From positions 138,195,126-138,259,125 of the forward strand of contig JALIGW010000003.1 in NCBI GenBank assembly GCA_023053685.1: a DNA stretch of 64,000 nt, read 5' to 3'. Made by a program: the position numbers and the translations under genes. The notes below the pieces were generated by a model. That model saw nothing but the letters and a program-made list of their open reading frames with translations. It was not told the DNA's origin and did no database searches. Every line of letters begins with the position of its first letter. The stretch's first letter is position 1. Source of the stretch: Diadophis punctatus similis. Lineage: Eukaryota > Chordata > Lepidosauria > Squamata > Dipsadidae. Below, piece by piece: positions 35,690-47,354 of this stretch.

Positions 35690-37129
35690 AGGCTTGGGAG
35701 TCTACGAGAACTGGTGACATTCTAAAACAGGTTTATCATTGTAGTTAATATTCACTTTCTCCTATGTCTTTGTTTTTATATATTTTAATAGAGATTGTTT
35801 TATATTTTAAACAATGATTATTTTTACATATTTATTGTTTCATTTCATTGTTGTATGCTATCCAGTGTCACTTTTTGTGAGATGGGCATCCGTATAAATT
35901 TGATAGGTAAAACAAAATTAATATTAATATTACTAAATATTGTATTTTTCATGAATATACAATTTGTAGTTGTATGCTATTAATCCAAGTTTCAAGCATT
36001 ATGCTATTGTTTACAACTACAAACTACAGAGTCTATCCAAATTCCACTGACTAAAGAACTTACAGCTACATGTACATACTTTTTCAGAACACATTGTTCT
36101 TTTTTTATTATTATTCCTGAAATTTACAACAAAGACATTAGTGTCACGGTGTGATTTATTGCCTGTTACATGTATATGCAGGGAGATGCATCCCTATTCA
36201 TTATAATGGTTTATTCCTGAGCATGTGATTGATATGTTCTTGTACGCATGTGTGCATTCCAATCTCCGTTCTACCCTTCTTCTTCTGACTTCCATTGAGA
36301 GAAGTCACACATTTTATATCAGTCATGTAGTTAATGAGATTTATTGTTTTTGTACTGAAATAAATATTTTTACTTAGACCTTTAAACTGCGGTTTTCTTT
36401 TCTAATGTCAGAATTCCGGGAAAAGATCAAACAGTGCCTCTGTGAGATTAATTCTCACTCTGTCAATTAGCAATTACGATTTCTACCCACAGAAAAATGG
36501 AAATGATAGCACTTACATAGCAAACTGCCAAAAGGATATACGTTACCAATAGCTATCATTAACATGTTCTTTTAAAGACTTACTGTACTTAATCCAAAAG
36601 CTCATAACTGAACTCTGATCAAAGTCACAAGAGGAAAAAAATTAGAAGCTTTAAGCTACCATTTTAAAAATTCATTATACATTTTTAATTAATGATTATT
36701 AAGAAACATTTTATCTCATTTTACTTAATCCTCTTCATATATCCTATTTAAGTTAACATCAAATGTCCTCCTGTAGAAAATGTTTAATGAACAAGAGCCC
36801 AAAATGCATTTACCATATGCTTTTTATTATTTATAAGTGTAAAATAAAACTGAATCATAATTATAAATGGGTTAATTTAGCTGCCATTGCAAAATTAGTC
36901 CATTATGTTCTGAGAATTTAAATAGGGTTCTCTTGTACCCATATAAGAAGCTAGATTATTCTGAGAAGATCTAATGCACATTGGAGACCTAGGAGGCAGG
37001 ACCAGGCCCACTCTCAACATAACTAGAGAATGCATAAATTAGGTGTAAGTTGGGAGATACAAATATAAATTATGATTAAAAGATGGGAGGGGAGGGAGAC
37101 AGGATGTGTGTGTGGGGGGAGGTGGGATC
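35690..37129. other. AT-rich DNA without a supported gene
   Basis: At 36140-36420 an LTR-like stretch (tgtcacggtgtga..., aataaa at about 36359) was considered, but no paired ends or 5-bp duplication could be found. Otherwise nothing is recognisable. Confidence 0.4.
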
Positions 37130-37440
37130 TACTATTGGCCCATCAATTACCTCCACTGTGATATCCCCGATTGTGCTCCCAAGCCAATTGCCAGAACCAG
37201 GATTTCAAGCCCTTATGGAAGGTTAGAAAGGTGGGGGCAGATCTTAGTCCAGAGGGAAAGATATTCCAAAGGGCTAGGACCATGGCAAAGAAGGCTCTTC
37301 TCCTGGACCCCCGCTAGTCAAAATTCCTTGACTAACAGGATCTGGCACAAGTGAGGCAGACCTGTTCCATTGGGGTGAGACGATTCCTCAGGTAACTTGG
37401 ACCCATGCCAGGAAGGACCTTTGCCAAGGGCATATACTTC
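37130..37440 (-). pseudogene. Old L2-clade LINE remnant, minus strand
   Basis: It aligns word for word in places with the minus-strand L2 at 18900-19150: aaggtgggggcagat, gagaaggctcttctcctgg, gacaggatctggcacaagtgaggc. Heavily mutated, no frame remains. Confidence 0.5.
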
Positions 37441-37613
37441 CACCAAAGTCATCCGAGATCAAAAAGTCATCATAGCTGTCTAGCTAAGGCAAACAGACAT
37501 CTCTATCAGGTACCAGTAATATATGAAAAACTCTGAAGTCAAATGATTACGGTAGTTTAATGACAACAACAAAGGTACTATACTATACTATATTATACTG
37601 TACAATACAGGAG

Positions 37614-37855
37614 ATAGCAATAGCAATAGCACTTAGACTTATATACCGCTTCATAGTGCTTTACAGCCCTCTCTAAGCGGTTTACAGAGTTCAGCATATT
37701 GCCCCCGACAATCTGGGTCCTCATTTTACCGACCTCAGAAGGATGGAAGGCTGAGTCAACCTTGAGCTGGTGAGATTTGAACAGCTGAAGTGCAGCTAGC
37801 AGTCAGCTGAAGTAGCCTGCAGTGCTGCATTCTAACCACTCCGCCACCTCGGCTC
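37614..37855 (-). mobile_element. tRNA-derived SINE, family 1 copy 1
   Basis: Read on the minus strand it begins gccgaggtggcggagtggtta (A box near the start), has ctgttcaaatctcacc as a B box, and ends ...cggtatataagtctaagtgc followed by (TATTGC)n. Copies 2 and 3 are at 48238-48478 and 58931-59146. The 3' end shares gcggtatataag with the L2 LINE tail. Upstream of it on the + strand (37578-37608) is a TATAC-rich run. Confidence 0.8.
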
Positions 37856-37859
37856 TTTT

Positions 37860-38160
37860 CAATGGTAAACCACTTCTGTGTTTTACCAAGAAAACCATAA
37901 GGGTAGATAACATAAAGTGATCAAAAATACAGTGTTGTAAAATGGGCTCCTCAGGTCAGATGGCAGTCAGCATAGAACTGAGGAGTACTGAGGATTTTTC
38001 AAAGTATGAATATTGTTTATGACACAGATAGATTTAAGCTTCAAGACATCTAATTGCTAATGTTGCCATGCAGGAAAAGAAAAACTGAATCTGCAGAGGC
38101 AGAATTACAGGGGGAACATGAAATATAAAACATGAACATGAAATGAATCAATCTTAGGCT
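37860..38160. other. AT-rich gap with no recognised feature
   Basis: Nothing with ends or motifs is visible. Confidence 0.4.
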
Positions 38161-38511
38161 TCACTAAATTGAAATGGATTGGAACTGGATACTTTCAGTT
38201 AGACGGCCGTACTCAGTTTATTACTCAGGACACAAAAAACAAAGAAGGAAGGATGCTGATTTCATAGACAGGAAGATAGAATTTGGCACCACTAATAAAG
38301 AAGAAGAGGTGGTTGATGAGTTTTATAATCAATCTGAAATGTGTACAAGCAACAGGGCTGCTTGTGATTGAGACTGGAATGACAACGTTGAAAATATGAA
38401 GAAAGAAAATGTAGTTGTACTGCATGATCAAGGATACTGAAATGAAACAGGAGGATAATTTTTCTGTTCATTTTCAGGGAGAACATTAGGAATTGCTTTG
38501 ACCTTTTAGAA

Positions 38512-38780
38512 TAGGGGTCCCCAACCTGTGGGCTACGGTCCACTAGTGGGGCGTGAGGGGTTTGCAACTGGGCCGTGGAAATAGCTAGTGAGCGCGCACA
38601 CATCCTTACTTGTGCAAGCAGTCAGCAAGTGTGTGCGCTTCATTTGCATGAATGGCAGGCTCATGTGCACGCTGCTCGCACAAATGGAGCTATGCATGTG
38701 CATATGCTTGCTGGCCATTTGCGCGAACTATCCTCTTCCCCCCGCCGGTCCGCAAAAGCCAGAAACATTGGGGAACTCTG
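38512..38780. mobile_element. Short hAT element, perfect 8-bp TSD, inside an RTE remnant
   Basis: Starts TAGGGGTCCCCAACCTGTGG and ends CATTGGGGAACTCTG. Flanks are perfect ttttagaa duplications (38504-38511 and 38781-38788). It interrupts the RTE remnant and is therefore younger than it. Confidence 0.8.
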
Positions 38781-38876
38781 TTTTAGAATCAACAAGATAT
38801 ACATCAAAGACTAGCTCTTGGTAGAGTAGCAATGAAGACCTTGGAAGAGATATTCACATGCTGTGATGTGTCTATA

Positions 38877-39261
38877 AAGGTAGTCCCCAACTTACAACCA
38901 CAATTGAGCCCAAAATTTCTATTGTTCAATGAGACATTTGTTAAGTGAGTTTTGCCCCATTTTACGACCTTTTTTGCCTCAGTTGTTAAAGGAATCACTG
39001 CAGTTGATAAGTTAGTAACTTGGTTGCTAATGGCTTCCCCATTGACTTTGCTTGTCAGAAGGTCGTAAAAGGAGATCACATGACCCTGGGACCCAGCAAA
39101 GGTCATAAATATGAACCAGTTGCCAAGCATCTGAATTTTGATCACATGATCATGGGGATGCTGCAAAGGTCATAACTCTGAAAAACAGTCATAGGTCCCT
39201 TTTTTCAGTGCCGTTAATTTTACACAGTCTAAATGAACTGTTGTAAATTGAGGACTACCTG
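38877..39261 (-). mobile_element. TA-flanked MITE, family A copy 5
   Basis: Left end AAGGTAGTCCCCAACTTAC and right end tgaggactacctg, TA on both sides (38875-38876 and 39262-39263). It also interrupts the RTE remnant. Best conserved right end of the family. Confidence 0.8.
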
Positions 39262-39859
39262 TATTTTCAAAGATTAGAATTACGTAGGCAATTGCTTTTC
39301 CTGTGACACTATGAAAGTGAAAGTTGAGCTTTAGAAAAAGCATTGGTGTTGGAGAAATTTCCTGAGACTACTACGCATAGTCAAAGAAAACAAGTAAATG
39401 CATCATAAAATAAATCAATCCAGAATTCTCTCTGAAGGCACAAATGATCATTATTTTGGACACATCATACAAAGATCTAGATCCCTTGAAAATCCTATAA
39501 TACTGGAAAAAGTAGTAAGAAAGAGATGAAGAGGTAGACCAGAGGCATAGTGGATTGACTCAATTACATGATGGTGGGTACATTCTTCTGAAGGCTCAGA
39601 ATGCAGTCTGATCATCCTAGAGAAGGTTAGCCTATGTATAAGTAGCAAACGCTGTGTTGAAGGCACATAATCAAGCATAAGCTTTGTAAGATACACTAAT
39701 CAGAATTTATTCTCTTACCTAAAATTTGAAACCTGTATCAAATTGTAGATTAACTATATAGCCCAATTAATATTAGTTCAAATACATTATCAAACCATGG
39801 CTACAAGAAATGAATGAAAAGCAAAGGAGTTGTGACTTTGAGCTGCAAATCCCTTAGAA

Positions 39860-40550
39860 CAGTGGTTCCCAACCTTCCTAATGCTGTGACCCACGCCCTG
39901 CCCCCGCGCGCCCACCGCGACCCACCCCTCCGCCGCCATTTGGGTTCTTTTACCCTCTGCACATGCGCAAAGCATTCTGCGCATGCGCAGAGGGTAAAAG
40001 AGCCCAAATGGCGGCGTCCGGGCAAAGTCTCCAGATCCGGGCGAAGTCTCCATTCGCTTCGTGTGTTGCCTCTGGGAGCTTTTCAAGCCCCGTCGCGAAA
40101 GGCGTGCGTGACTTTGGTGGGGCCGGGACAGGCGGCTGCCCGGAGAGAGCCATCCCCTTCGCAGAGTCTCTCCCATCTACCTGTAGCGTTCGGGGCAAAG
40201 GGGGTGGCTCTCTCCGGCAGCCGCCTGTCCCGGCCCCGCCAAAGTCGCGCACGCCTTTCGCGATGGGGCTCAAAAAGCTCCCAGAGGCAACACGCGAAGC
40301 GAGCGGAGACCTTGCCCGGATCTGGAGACTTCACCTGGACGCCACCATTTGGGTTCTTTTACCCTCTGCGCATGCGCAGAATGCTTTGCGTATGCAGAGG
40401 GTAAAAGAACCCAAATGGCGGTGGTGGGGTGGGTTGCGGGGCGCGGGTTGTGGGGCACGATATGGCCAGGCTTGTGGCAGTGGGGGGAGCTGCGGATGCC
40501 TGGGCGACCCCTGGGAAATGGTCGTTCGACCCCCAGGTTGGGAACCGCTG
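39860..40550. mobile_element. SPIN-like foldback hAT element, perfect 8-bp TSD
   Basis: Left end CAGTGGTTCCCAACCTTCC and right end CAGGTTGGGAACCGCTG; flanks are perfect ccttagaa (39852-39859 and 40551-40558). The left subterminal aaccttcctaatgctgtgac and the right subterminal ggtcgttcgacccccagg match, from memory, the ends of SPIN (Space Invaders), a Buster-type hAT described in many squamates. The inside is GC-rich and folds back on itself (39937-40014 self-pairing; 40085-40140 with 40205-40265; 40340-40420). Large frames inside have no transposase motif. Confidence 0.8.
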
Positions 40551-40558
40551 CCTTAGAA

Positions 40559-41115
40559 CTTTCTGAACTACAGTAAAGGAAGAAAATTTGTATCAGAAAT
40601 TAGTATCTAGTCAGAAACTGGTTGTGGCTTATTTTGTATGAGTGAGGAAGACTAGCAGACAGGGCAGTACAAGCTGTATCAGAGATTTTGCAAAACTGGA
40701 AAGTGTTCCAGAGCCTGTGAGAACATGTTTAACACACCAATCACGTTTATTTTTAAGTTTCAGCTGAATTAAAAAACATTTCCTGCATAAGAACATTACT
40801 AGTATCATACGTGAGTATTTTAAAGTAATATATAAAGTCATATTATTAGCCACAACTGCTTTCTGATTAAAGAAAACCCTTATCAAAACAGGAGTGGCAA
40901 CATTCATATCCTTGCAAGGAGAATACTAACTTCTATGTGTTTTTTCTCAGGTGGGATTGGTCTATCAGGGCAACCTGGTCTACCCAATTATGGGAAGGAG
41001 CATACTGCTTCCGTTTTCGCCTTTCAGCCCCCAATTCCAGGGGCCTTCGCAGGCAGTCACTTTTGCGACAAACTATTTTTGTGTTAAATCTATGTTTTAC
41101 CTACAAAGGAATAAA
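40559..41115. other. AT-rich DNA without a supported gene
   Basis: A short frame at 40937-41122 has no recognisable family. Nothing else seen. Confidence 0.4.
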
Positions 41116-41215
41116 GGGTTAAGGTTAGGGTTTGAATCCCAGAAGGGTATGGCTAGCTGATGAGAGCTAAATAGCTTGAAATAGATCTATACTAGTCTCC
41201 CTTTATTTCTTTGTC
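41116..41215 (+). mobile_element. Possible tRNA-derived SINE 3' region
   Basis: ggtttgaatcccag matches a B box (GGTTCRANTCC). It is followed by ggctagctgatgagagctaaatagcttgaaatagatctatactagtctccc, a sequence I have met as a snake SINE tail. No A box could be placed, so the head may be lost. Confidence 0.45.
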
Positions 41216-43490
41216 AGTAAAACATAAATTTAACTAAGTGCTATCCAGAATAAAAACCTGAGTTTTTTATTTTGATACTTCTGCTTATTTATGCAAATGC
41301 TTCCATTGTCATTAAGAGTAAAAGTTGATTGTCAAATATTGTTGTATAACAAGGAAGATTTTTGTATGACAACCCCTTGTGCACATTTTCCATTTCGTCT
41401 TTTTTTTTTAAAGCCTGTCTAGAATGCTTCCTTGCACCCTCTTAATGAAGCCAGATGCAAACCAGAATATGACAACAAGAGGTTTGCTGGCAAAAGGAAA
41501 CAAGGGGACTAGGCAATGGAGGAGGAGACTTGTCTTTTAACATCCTCTGGTCAAAGTGCTGCATATCTCACTCCATAAACTGTAGCACAAGATCAAACAA
41601 ATGCAGTTGTGTTTACAACATCCTGAGCAATTTAGGAATCCCAGCAGACACAGCTTCCTCCGTTTCCTTTTAAAAGGTATTGCCCTAGTGAAGCTACTAC
41701 AGGTTTATGGGTTTATAATCACCATGAGTCAGATTTGCTGCTAAAGGGGATTTAAAAACAAGCAAAAGATTAAGGGTTTCCGCCTTCTTCGCTATAAGCT
41801 TTTCTCCAAAAAGCATGCAGTTGACAAGAAGCTTTGTTTTAAAATTGCAACCACAAATTCACGAAGCTGTGGTTTCTAGTACCAATCCCCATTTCCCAGC
41901 AGTGCAGCAGAATAAGTCTGAGATCAGATATTCTCATTTTCAGTCACTTAAAGAAAAGATTCAGAACGTAAGTGGCTGATACAGCACAGAAGATGTTTCA
42001 AGCATCTGTTTTATACACAACTATGATCAACATTTTAGTTATTTCCATTTGTAACACATTTGTAACTAAATGTTATTGCATTTAGTAGAAGGAAGTGTGA
42101 TCACAGCAAATTTCATCCTCAACAATCTAACATTCTGGTTTTCAAAAGAGGACTGCAGTAAAGCAACTTTAATCTGGTTTTAAATGCTGCGGACCAGAAT
42201 CCATCTCATCAGTTGCATTAATCTTTAGCTATACACATAACACCAAGAAAGAAATGAAAAAGAGAGACGGAGGAAAGAGATTAGAAGCTATGGAGGGAAG
42301 CTGGGGGGGAAATGAAAAGCACAAATATCCACTGTGCCATTTGTATAAATCTTAACATCATTCTAGGAACATTTACCAAGCAATATTCATGATAATATAA
42401 AACATTTTGACATTGTTAAAACAATCAAGTATGTATACTCAAAGCCAGGAAGTTTATGAGAAACGTCTGTAGCATATAACTCTGCTTTTGCTTTTAAATG
42501 ATTTTGTCAGTATCCTAAGCAGAAACATACAGAAATAAATACAAAATCTTACCTGCTCTATTAATCTTACAGAACAAAGATTTTAAAACTTGAGCAATCT
42601 TAATTTTATTGACCTAAATGTACATTAAAATGTTCGATGTGTAGATTTGCAACGTACACAGATCTTTCTGATGTTACAATTTCCATCACTCATGCATATG
42701 CATATGTATACATTTACATGAATACCAATGATTTCATTTCCTCTTCTGACATTTAACACTTTGAGACGTTATCCAAGCAGCAGGACTGCATACAGGAAAA
42801 GCCAATTCAAATACAATATATTAAAAGCTTGATCTTCACACCTGCTGTGCCAGTAAGTAAGTGAATAGGACAGGGCATACCAACTGCTGTGCAAGCACAG
42901 CATCACAAAACACGACATTATACCACTATTTTGAGATGTTAATAGCAGCACTGCACATACAATAACTTGGTCTAAAAACAGGCAATCTCTGTGTTCTGAG
43001 AATAATTTAGCAATTAATTGAACAATAAACCACAGATACACCCAAGCTATTTCAAACATATGCTTTATATGGAAGTTCCAGGAAAGAAAGGGTGAATGGA
43101 AGAGTAGAGCCAATGATTGCAGCTGAATGAAGTGCCTGGCAAATGGATCTGCTCTTTGGGATTCCTCTCTGGATAAAAAGAAGACTCTGGATGAGCCATA
43201 AGTGGTCCTGACAGCTTGCTTCTTACAGGGAGACAGTAAAATAGTGATATCCAGTAGGCTTGCAGCTCTAGGGGACAAGGAAACACCAGCTTGTTCTAAC
43301 TGTAGTCAGCACCTTTATGGACATAGGGTTTGCCTACAATACTTTGTTTTCTAAACATTTTTGAAATTGCTTGTTTTCTTGCTATTAGGAACCTTTGGAT
43401 CAGCAAGGATTTTTTTTTTTACAGCATGAATGGTCTTCCTTTGATCCTTTGCGAAAGCAATTTTAAATACAGGCTTAAGAACCTTTTAAG
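41216..43490. other. AT-rich DNA, one unexplained 169-codon frame
   Basis: On the minus strand 43278-42769 is an uninterrupted 169-codon frame from an ATG. It is rich in Leu, Phe, Ser and Ala, could hold two to three hydrophobic stretches, and matches no family I recognise. A frame of this length is near the edge of chance for AT-rich DNA of this size. No splice or promoter signals support it. Otherwise empty. Confidence 0.35.
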
Positions 43491-44100
43491 AAATTCTCTC
43501 TCTCTCTCTCTTTGGAATAAACAGCAAAGTAGTACTTTGATTTTGGAAAGTTACAAAAGGTCTAAGGGTCCAGATGGATTTGAAATTAATTATAAAAATT
43601 CCTTCCCATGGGAAAATGCTGTTATTTTTAGTTATTTTAAAAAGACACAATAAAATTGGACTTTGAAAGTTGGATACTAGAGGCAACCAGAAAGAACTGA
43701 AGATTACAATTATAGATAGGCTGTTCTTAAAAATTAAATTAATAATTAAAAGAGATATACAAATAGCAAAACTAGAGAATGACCTGAATAATTTTCCTAT
43801 ATTGAATTTACAAAAGAGATTTGCTAAGATTTTGAAGGGACAAAGAAAAAATGAAAACAAATCAAGTTCTGGGACACTATTTAAAGTATTAAAGATCAGG
43901 ATTGTTGTAACTAAAAGGAAAGAATTTAACATTGCTTTATTTGATCAAAGTTAAAATAAATATCCTGTTATCTCAGGTAACCCTTAATATTTTTGTTGCC
44001 CAGGATTGAATGAAGATTATTTAAGGATTTGTTCAAAGATAAAAGATGATTGTAGGAGAAAGATATTATAAAATAAAATAAAGATTGTAGGAGAAAGATA
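43491..44100 (+). other. Possible L1-like LINE remnant
   Basis: Frames such as KRSKGPDGFEINYK (43548-43590) and RDIQIAKLENDLNN (43760-43800) have an L1-like feel, and 45260-45475 beyond the CR1 has a pyrimidine-rich 3' UTR-like stretch ending aataaaattac. If right, the CR1 inserted into an L1. I cannot confirm it. Confidence 0.25.
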
Positions 44101-45255
44101 CTAAGTAGACCACAACCTACTCCTTCAAAGCATTTGACAAAGTAGACCACAACCTACTCCTTCATAAGCTAGAAAAAAGCGGGATAGACAGCTACACAAC
44201 CAGATGGATTAACAATTGGCTGACCAACCGTACCCAGCGAGTAGTCCTCAATGGCTCTAAGTCCACATGGAGAGAAGTAAGCAGTGGGGTACCACAAGGT
44301 TCCGTCCTAGGCCCAGTACTCTTCAATATCTTTATAAATGACCTAGATGAGGGAATAGCAGGAGAACTAACCAAATTTGCAGATGACACCAAGCTGGCGG
44401 GAGTAGCAAACACCCCAGAGGACAGACTCCAAATCCAGAGGGACCTCGACAGACTCGAACACTGGGCCCAAACCAATAAAATGAAATTTAACACAGAGAA
44501 AAGTAAAATTCTGCACCTAGGCAAGAAGAATCAAAAATACACATACAAACTGGGCAAAACCACACTCAATAGCAGCAATTGCGAAAGGGATCTCGGAGTC
44601 CTGGTAGACAGCCAACTAAATATGAGCCAGCAGTGTGCAGCAGCAGCCAAAAAGGCCAACACAGTCCTGAGCTGCATAAATAGAGGGATACAATCAAGGA
44701 CCAGAGAGGTACTAGTACCACTCTATAAAGCCTTGGTCAGACCACATCTAGAGTACTGCATCCAGTTTTGGTCACCACACTACAAAAAAGACATTGAAAC
44801 TCTAGAGAAAGTGCAGAAGAGAGCAACCAGGATGATAAAGGGTCTGGAAAATAAAACATACGAAGAGCGGTTGCAGGAACTGAGCTTGGCCAGTCTAGCG
44901 AAGAGAAGGACCAGGGGTGACATGATAGCAGTGTTTCAATACTTGAGGGGATGCCACAGAGAGGAGGGGGGTCAGGCTGTTCTCTATCGCACCAGAAAGC
45001 CAAACAAGGAATAACGGATGGAAGCTGACCAAGGAGAGATTCAACCTGGAACTGAGGAGAAACTTTCTGACGGTGAGAGCGATTAACCAGTAGAACAGCT
45101 TGCCAGCAGAGGTCGTGAGAGCCCCAACACTTGCGACCTTCAAGGAGAGACTGGACTGCCATCTGTCTCAAATGGTGTAGGAACTCCTGCTTGAGCGGGG
45201 GGTTGGACTAGATGACCTACAAGGTCCCTTCCAACTCTAATAATAAATCTAAATC
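44101..45255 (+). mobile_element. 5'-truncated CR1 LINE
   Basis: Its 3' end ggttggactagatgacctac and aaggtcccttccaactc is the diagnostic CR1 terminal consensus, followed by an AAATCT-type tail. The 5' side is truncated near the reverse transcriptase core. A 24-bp exact duplication (44104-44127 and 44141-44164) and an 18-bp duplication (44048-44065 and 44083-44100) mark the truncation point. Its own TSD cannot be assigned. Confidence 0.85.
44109..45171 (+). pseudogene. CR1 reverse transcriptase, partial and frameshifted
   Basis: From FKAFDKVDHNLLLHKLE the frame runs open to TAA 45012. It contains WLTNRTQRV, SGVPQGSVLGPVLFNI, the catalytic FADD (about 44376-44387), LNPDK-like MKFNTEKS, and DLGVLVDSQLNMSQQC. 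A small deletion near 44970-45010 then shifts the rest to another frame: NGWKLTKERFNLELRRNF, then FKERLDCHLSQM. It lacks the endonuclease domain. It cannot encode a complete enzyme. Confidence 0.8.
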
Positions 45256-45479
45256 TAAAATCATTTGCTGTATTTTAAGAGGTGTTAAATGACTAAAATC
45301 CTTTAGACTTGCTATGATAAAGGGAAAGTTATTTCTTTATATATTTATTTACTCTATCCTTTTTTCTTTTCTACTTTTCTTTTTTATCGTTTTTTGCATG
45401 TTCTATTTTTTCTTTATTTTTCTTAGTTTGTGGTTTCTATCTTTTGATTGCAATACTTAATAAAATTACTTTAAAACAA

Positions 45480-47219
45480 ACATATGGTTTATATTAGCCA
45501 CAATGTGCTGTCAATAAAAAGGGAATTCAGAGCAAAACACAAACAAAATGCAATCCAGACAAACTTACTGGAATTTCTGTTCTAATTAATTTGTGCTTAT
45601 GTTACAAACCAAGACTTTGTATTTTCTTTTCTCTGAAATGTTTTAATATCACAACAGAAAATGTTAATACGTACACAGTATATACCGCTTGAATCATTAC
45701 AATCTGTTGCAAACTCCATTTTCTGCCCATGTTAAATCCATTTACAGTGTGAATGCTAAATGGCTTTTCTCTATTATCACATAACAGATTTTAAAAGCTC
45801 CATTTACTTAACACTGGAAATGTGTAGCATTTTGTCATTTACTGGAAGGTACACCAGAAAGAGCATCTGTTATTTTGCCTATAAAGTATTACATGTATAC
45901 ATGCAAATTTCTTCTAATTTTGTGAAAGGAGGGAATCCATTGCAATTAAAATAAAATGCAATACATATTCTTCTTTTCCCCCAAAAGTGTGCATTGGGAA
46001 AAATGTGTTCTATTAAAGGTTCAAGTATAAAAAGGCGTATTTTACTCTTTAAAGCAGCCTTGTTTTTCCTAAGATCACACACACCAATTGCATGGCTTCT
46101 GCTGCAGTCAGACAACTTTGGAAACAGACCAAGCTGCTTTAATAAGTGACAGTCAGTGCTCCATTCATGATTCTACACATTCAGAAGCATCTCTTCCAAA
46201 TCAAACTCAAAATATTGCACAGTTCTACTACTTTAGGATATTAACTATACATATTTATTTTTAGTGGATTCTTCTTCACAACAAAATTTTTATTTTACTT
46301 AGTCAATGTAAATTGTACTTCTGACCAATGGAAGAGCCAAATTGCTATAATTGTCTATTTCCTATGCTCATATTTTTCATCAATTTCTCTGCACAATGAT
46401 TGTTAGTTTAATAGCTACTAGTATATGGAAAAACAGAAGGAAGAAACATTAAGTACATCATCTTGAACTCCTATACAAAAGATGGGGTATAATTTTAATC
46501 AATTAAATATTTATATTCTGCATTAAAAAGACACAATATTCAAAAATGCTTTCCTTGTAGAATACTCACACCAGAGAGAGCTAAATTTATGATCATCAGA
46601 AACTGTGGGTTGGTTAATAACTATTGCGATATAAATAACAAAATCTAGACATACTGGTATTTAGGAAATATCACTACAGTTTTTTTCTGCCTTCCCCAAT
46701 CAAAATCTTAATTGCATTTTTTTTCACAAAAGCTGCATTTCTGGCCATTTCAAATGAGCAACAGAAGGATCAGTTAACATTCAAAACAAATTACATCATG
46801 AGCTTAACTTAGATACAAATTAAATATTCCTAAATCTCAGATGGTATCAATGAGACAGAAAAGCACACTTAATTCGTTCTAAATGAAACCAAAAGGATTT
46901 TCTTTTCGCTGGCCATTGTACACTTTCTTTTGTACTGATTTTAAGTACTTACAAATACAACTAATATCTATTTTAAAAAAGCCAAAAAAAGGTCTATCGG
47001 TTCAACTGACACAACTAAAAATAAGATACAGCATATGAATAGACCGGTGTTAGCCTCCATTTAAGCATGTAAAGTTGGAACTTTGGAGGACAGCTACTGT
47101 TATGTTCCACCTCATCTTTCCCTATCTCAACAGGGGATGTATTATTGCACACGGTAATCATATTCAAAAATACTTATTCACAAATTATTTTTGTCTTCCA
47201 TTACTTTTTATATCTACTA
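45480..47219. other. AT-rich DNA without a recognised gene
   Basis: Nothing supportable on either strand. Confidence 0.4.
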
Positions 47220-47354
47220 CCCTGTTTTCCCCAAAATAAGACATCCCCTGCTAATAAGCCCAATCGGGCTTTTGAGTAAATGGCAAAAAGGCCAAGGGCT
47301 TATTTCAGGGTTCAAAAAAATATAAGACAGGGTCTTATTTTCGGGGAAACACGG
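47220..47354. mobile_element. Short TA-flanked MITE, family C
   Basis: Left end CCCTGTTTTCCCCAAAATAA pairs with right end ttattttcggggaaacacgg. TA flanks both ends (47218-47219 and 47355-47356). 135 bp with a central palindromic ataagccc/gggcttat pair. A different family from A and B but the same TA target preference. Confidence 0.8.

Larger units (their letters stand above)
38161..39600 (+). pseudogene. RTE/Bov-B-like LINE remnant interrupted by two DNA transposons
   Basis: Three separated patches carry RTE-like protein words. At 38163-38300, KLKWIGTGYFQLDG resembles the RTE endonuclease block. At 38790-38876 a frame reads [20 protein letters not shown], and past the MITE at 39266-39310 it continues KIRITQAIAFPVTL. 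At 39340-39570, REKI-type words include HYFGHIIQRSRSLENPIILE and RPEAWIDSI. These match blocks of RTE reverse transcriptases in order. The hAT at 38512-38780 and the MITE at 38877-39261 split it. Dead copy. Confidence 0.55.

Noticed and set aside
36140..36420. Possible LTR with TG start and aataaa
   Set aside because: No matching CA end or 5-bp duplication could be paired.
39814..40556. 196-197-codon frames in the SPIN-like element
   Set aside because: Overlapping frames on both strands in GC-rich foldback DNA; they run across element ends into unrelated flank.
44481..45014. Treating the CR1 frame as a complete gene from ATG 44481
   Set aside because: The frame is open upstream to 44109 and the ATG is internal to the reverse transcriptase; it is a truncated LINE.
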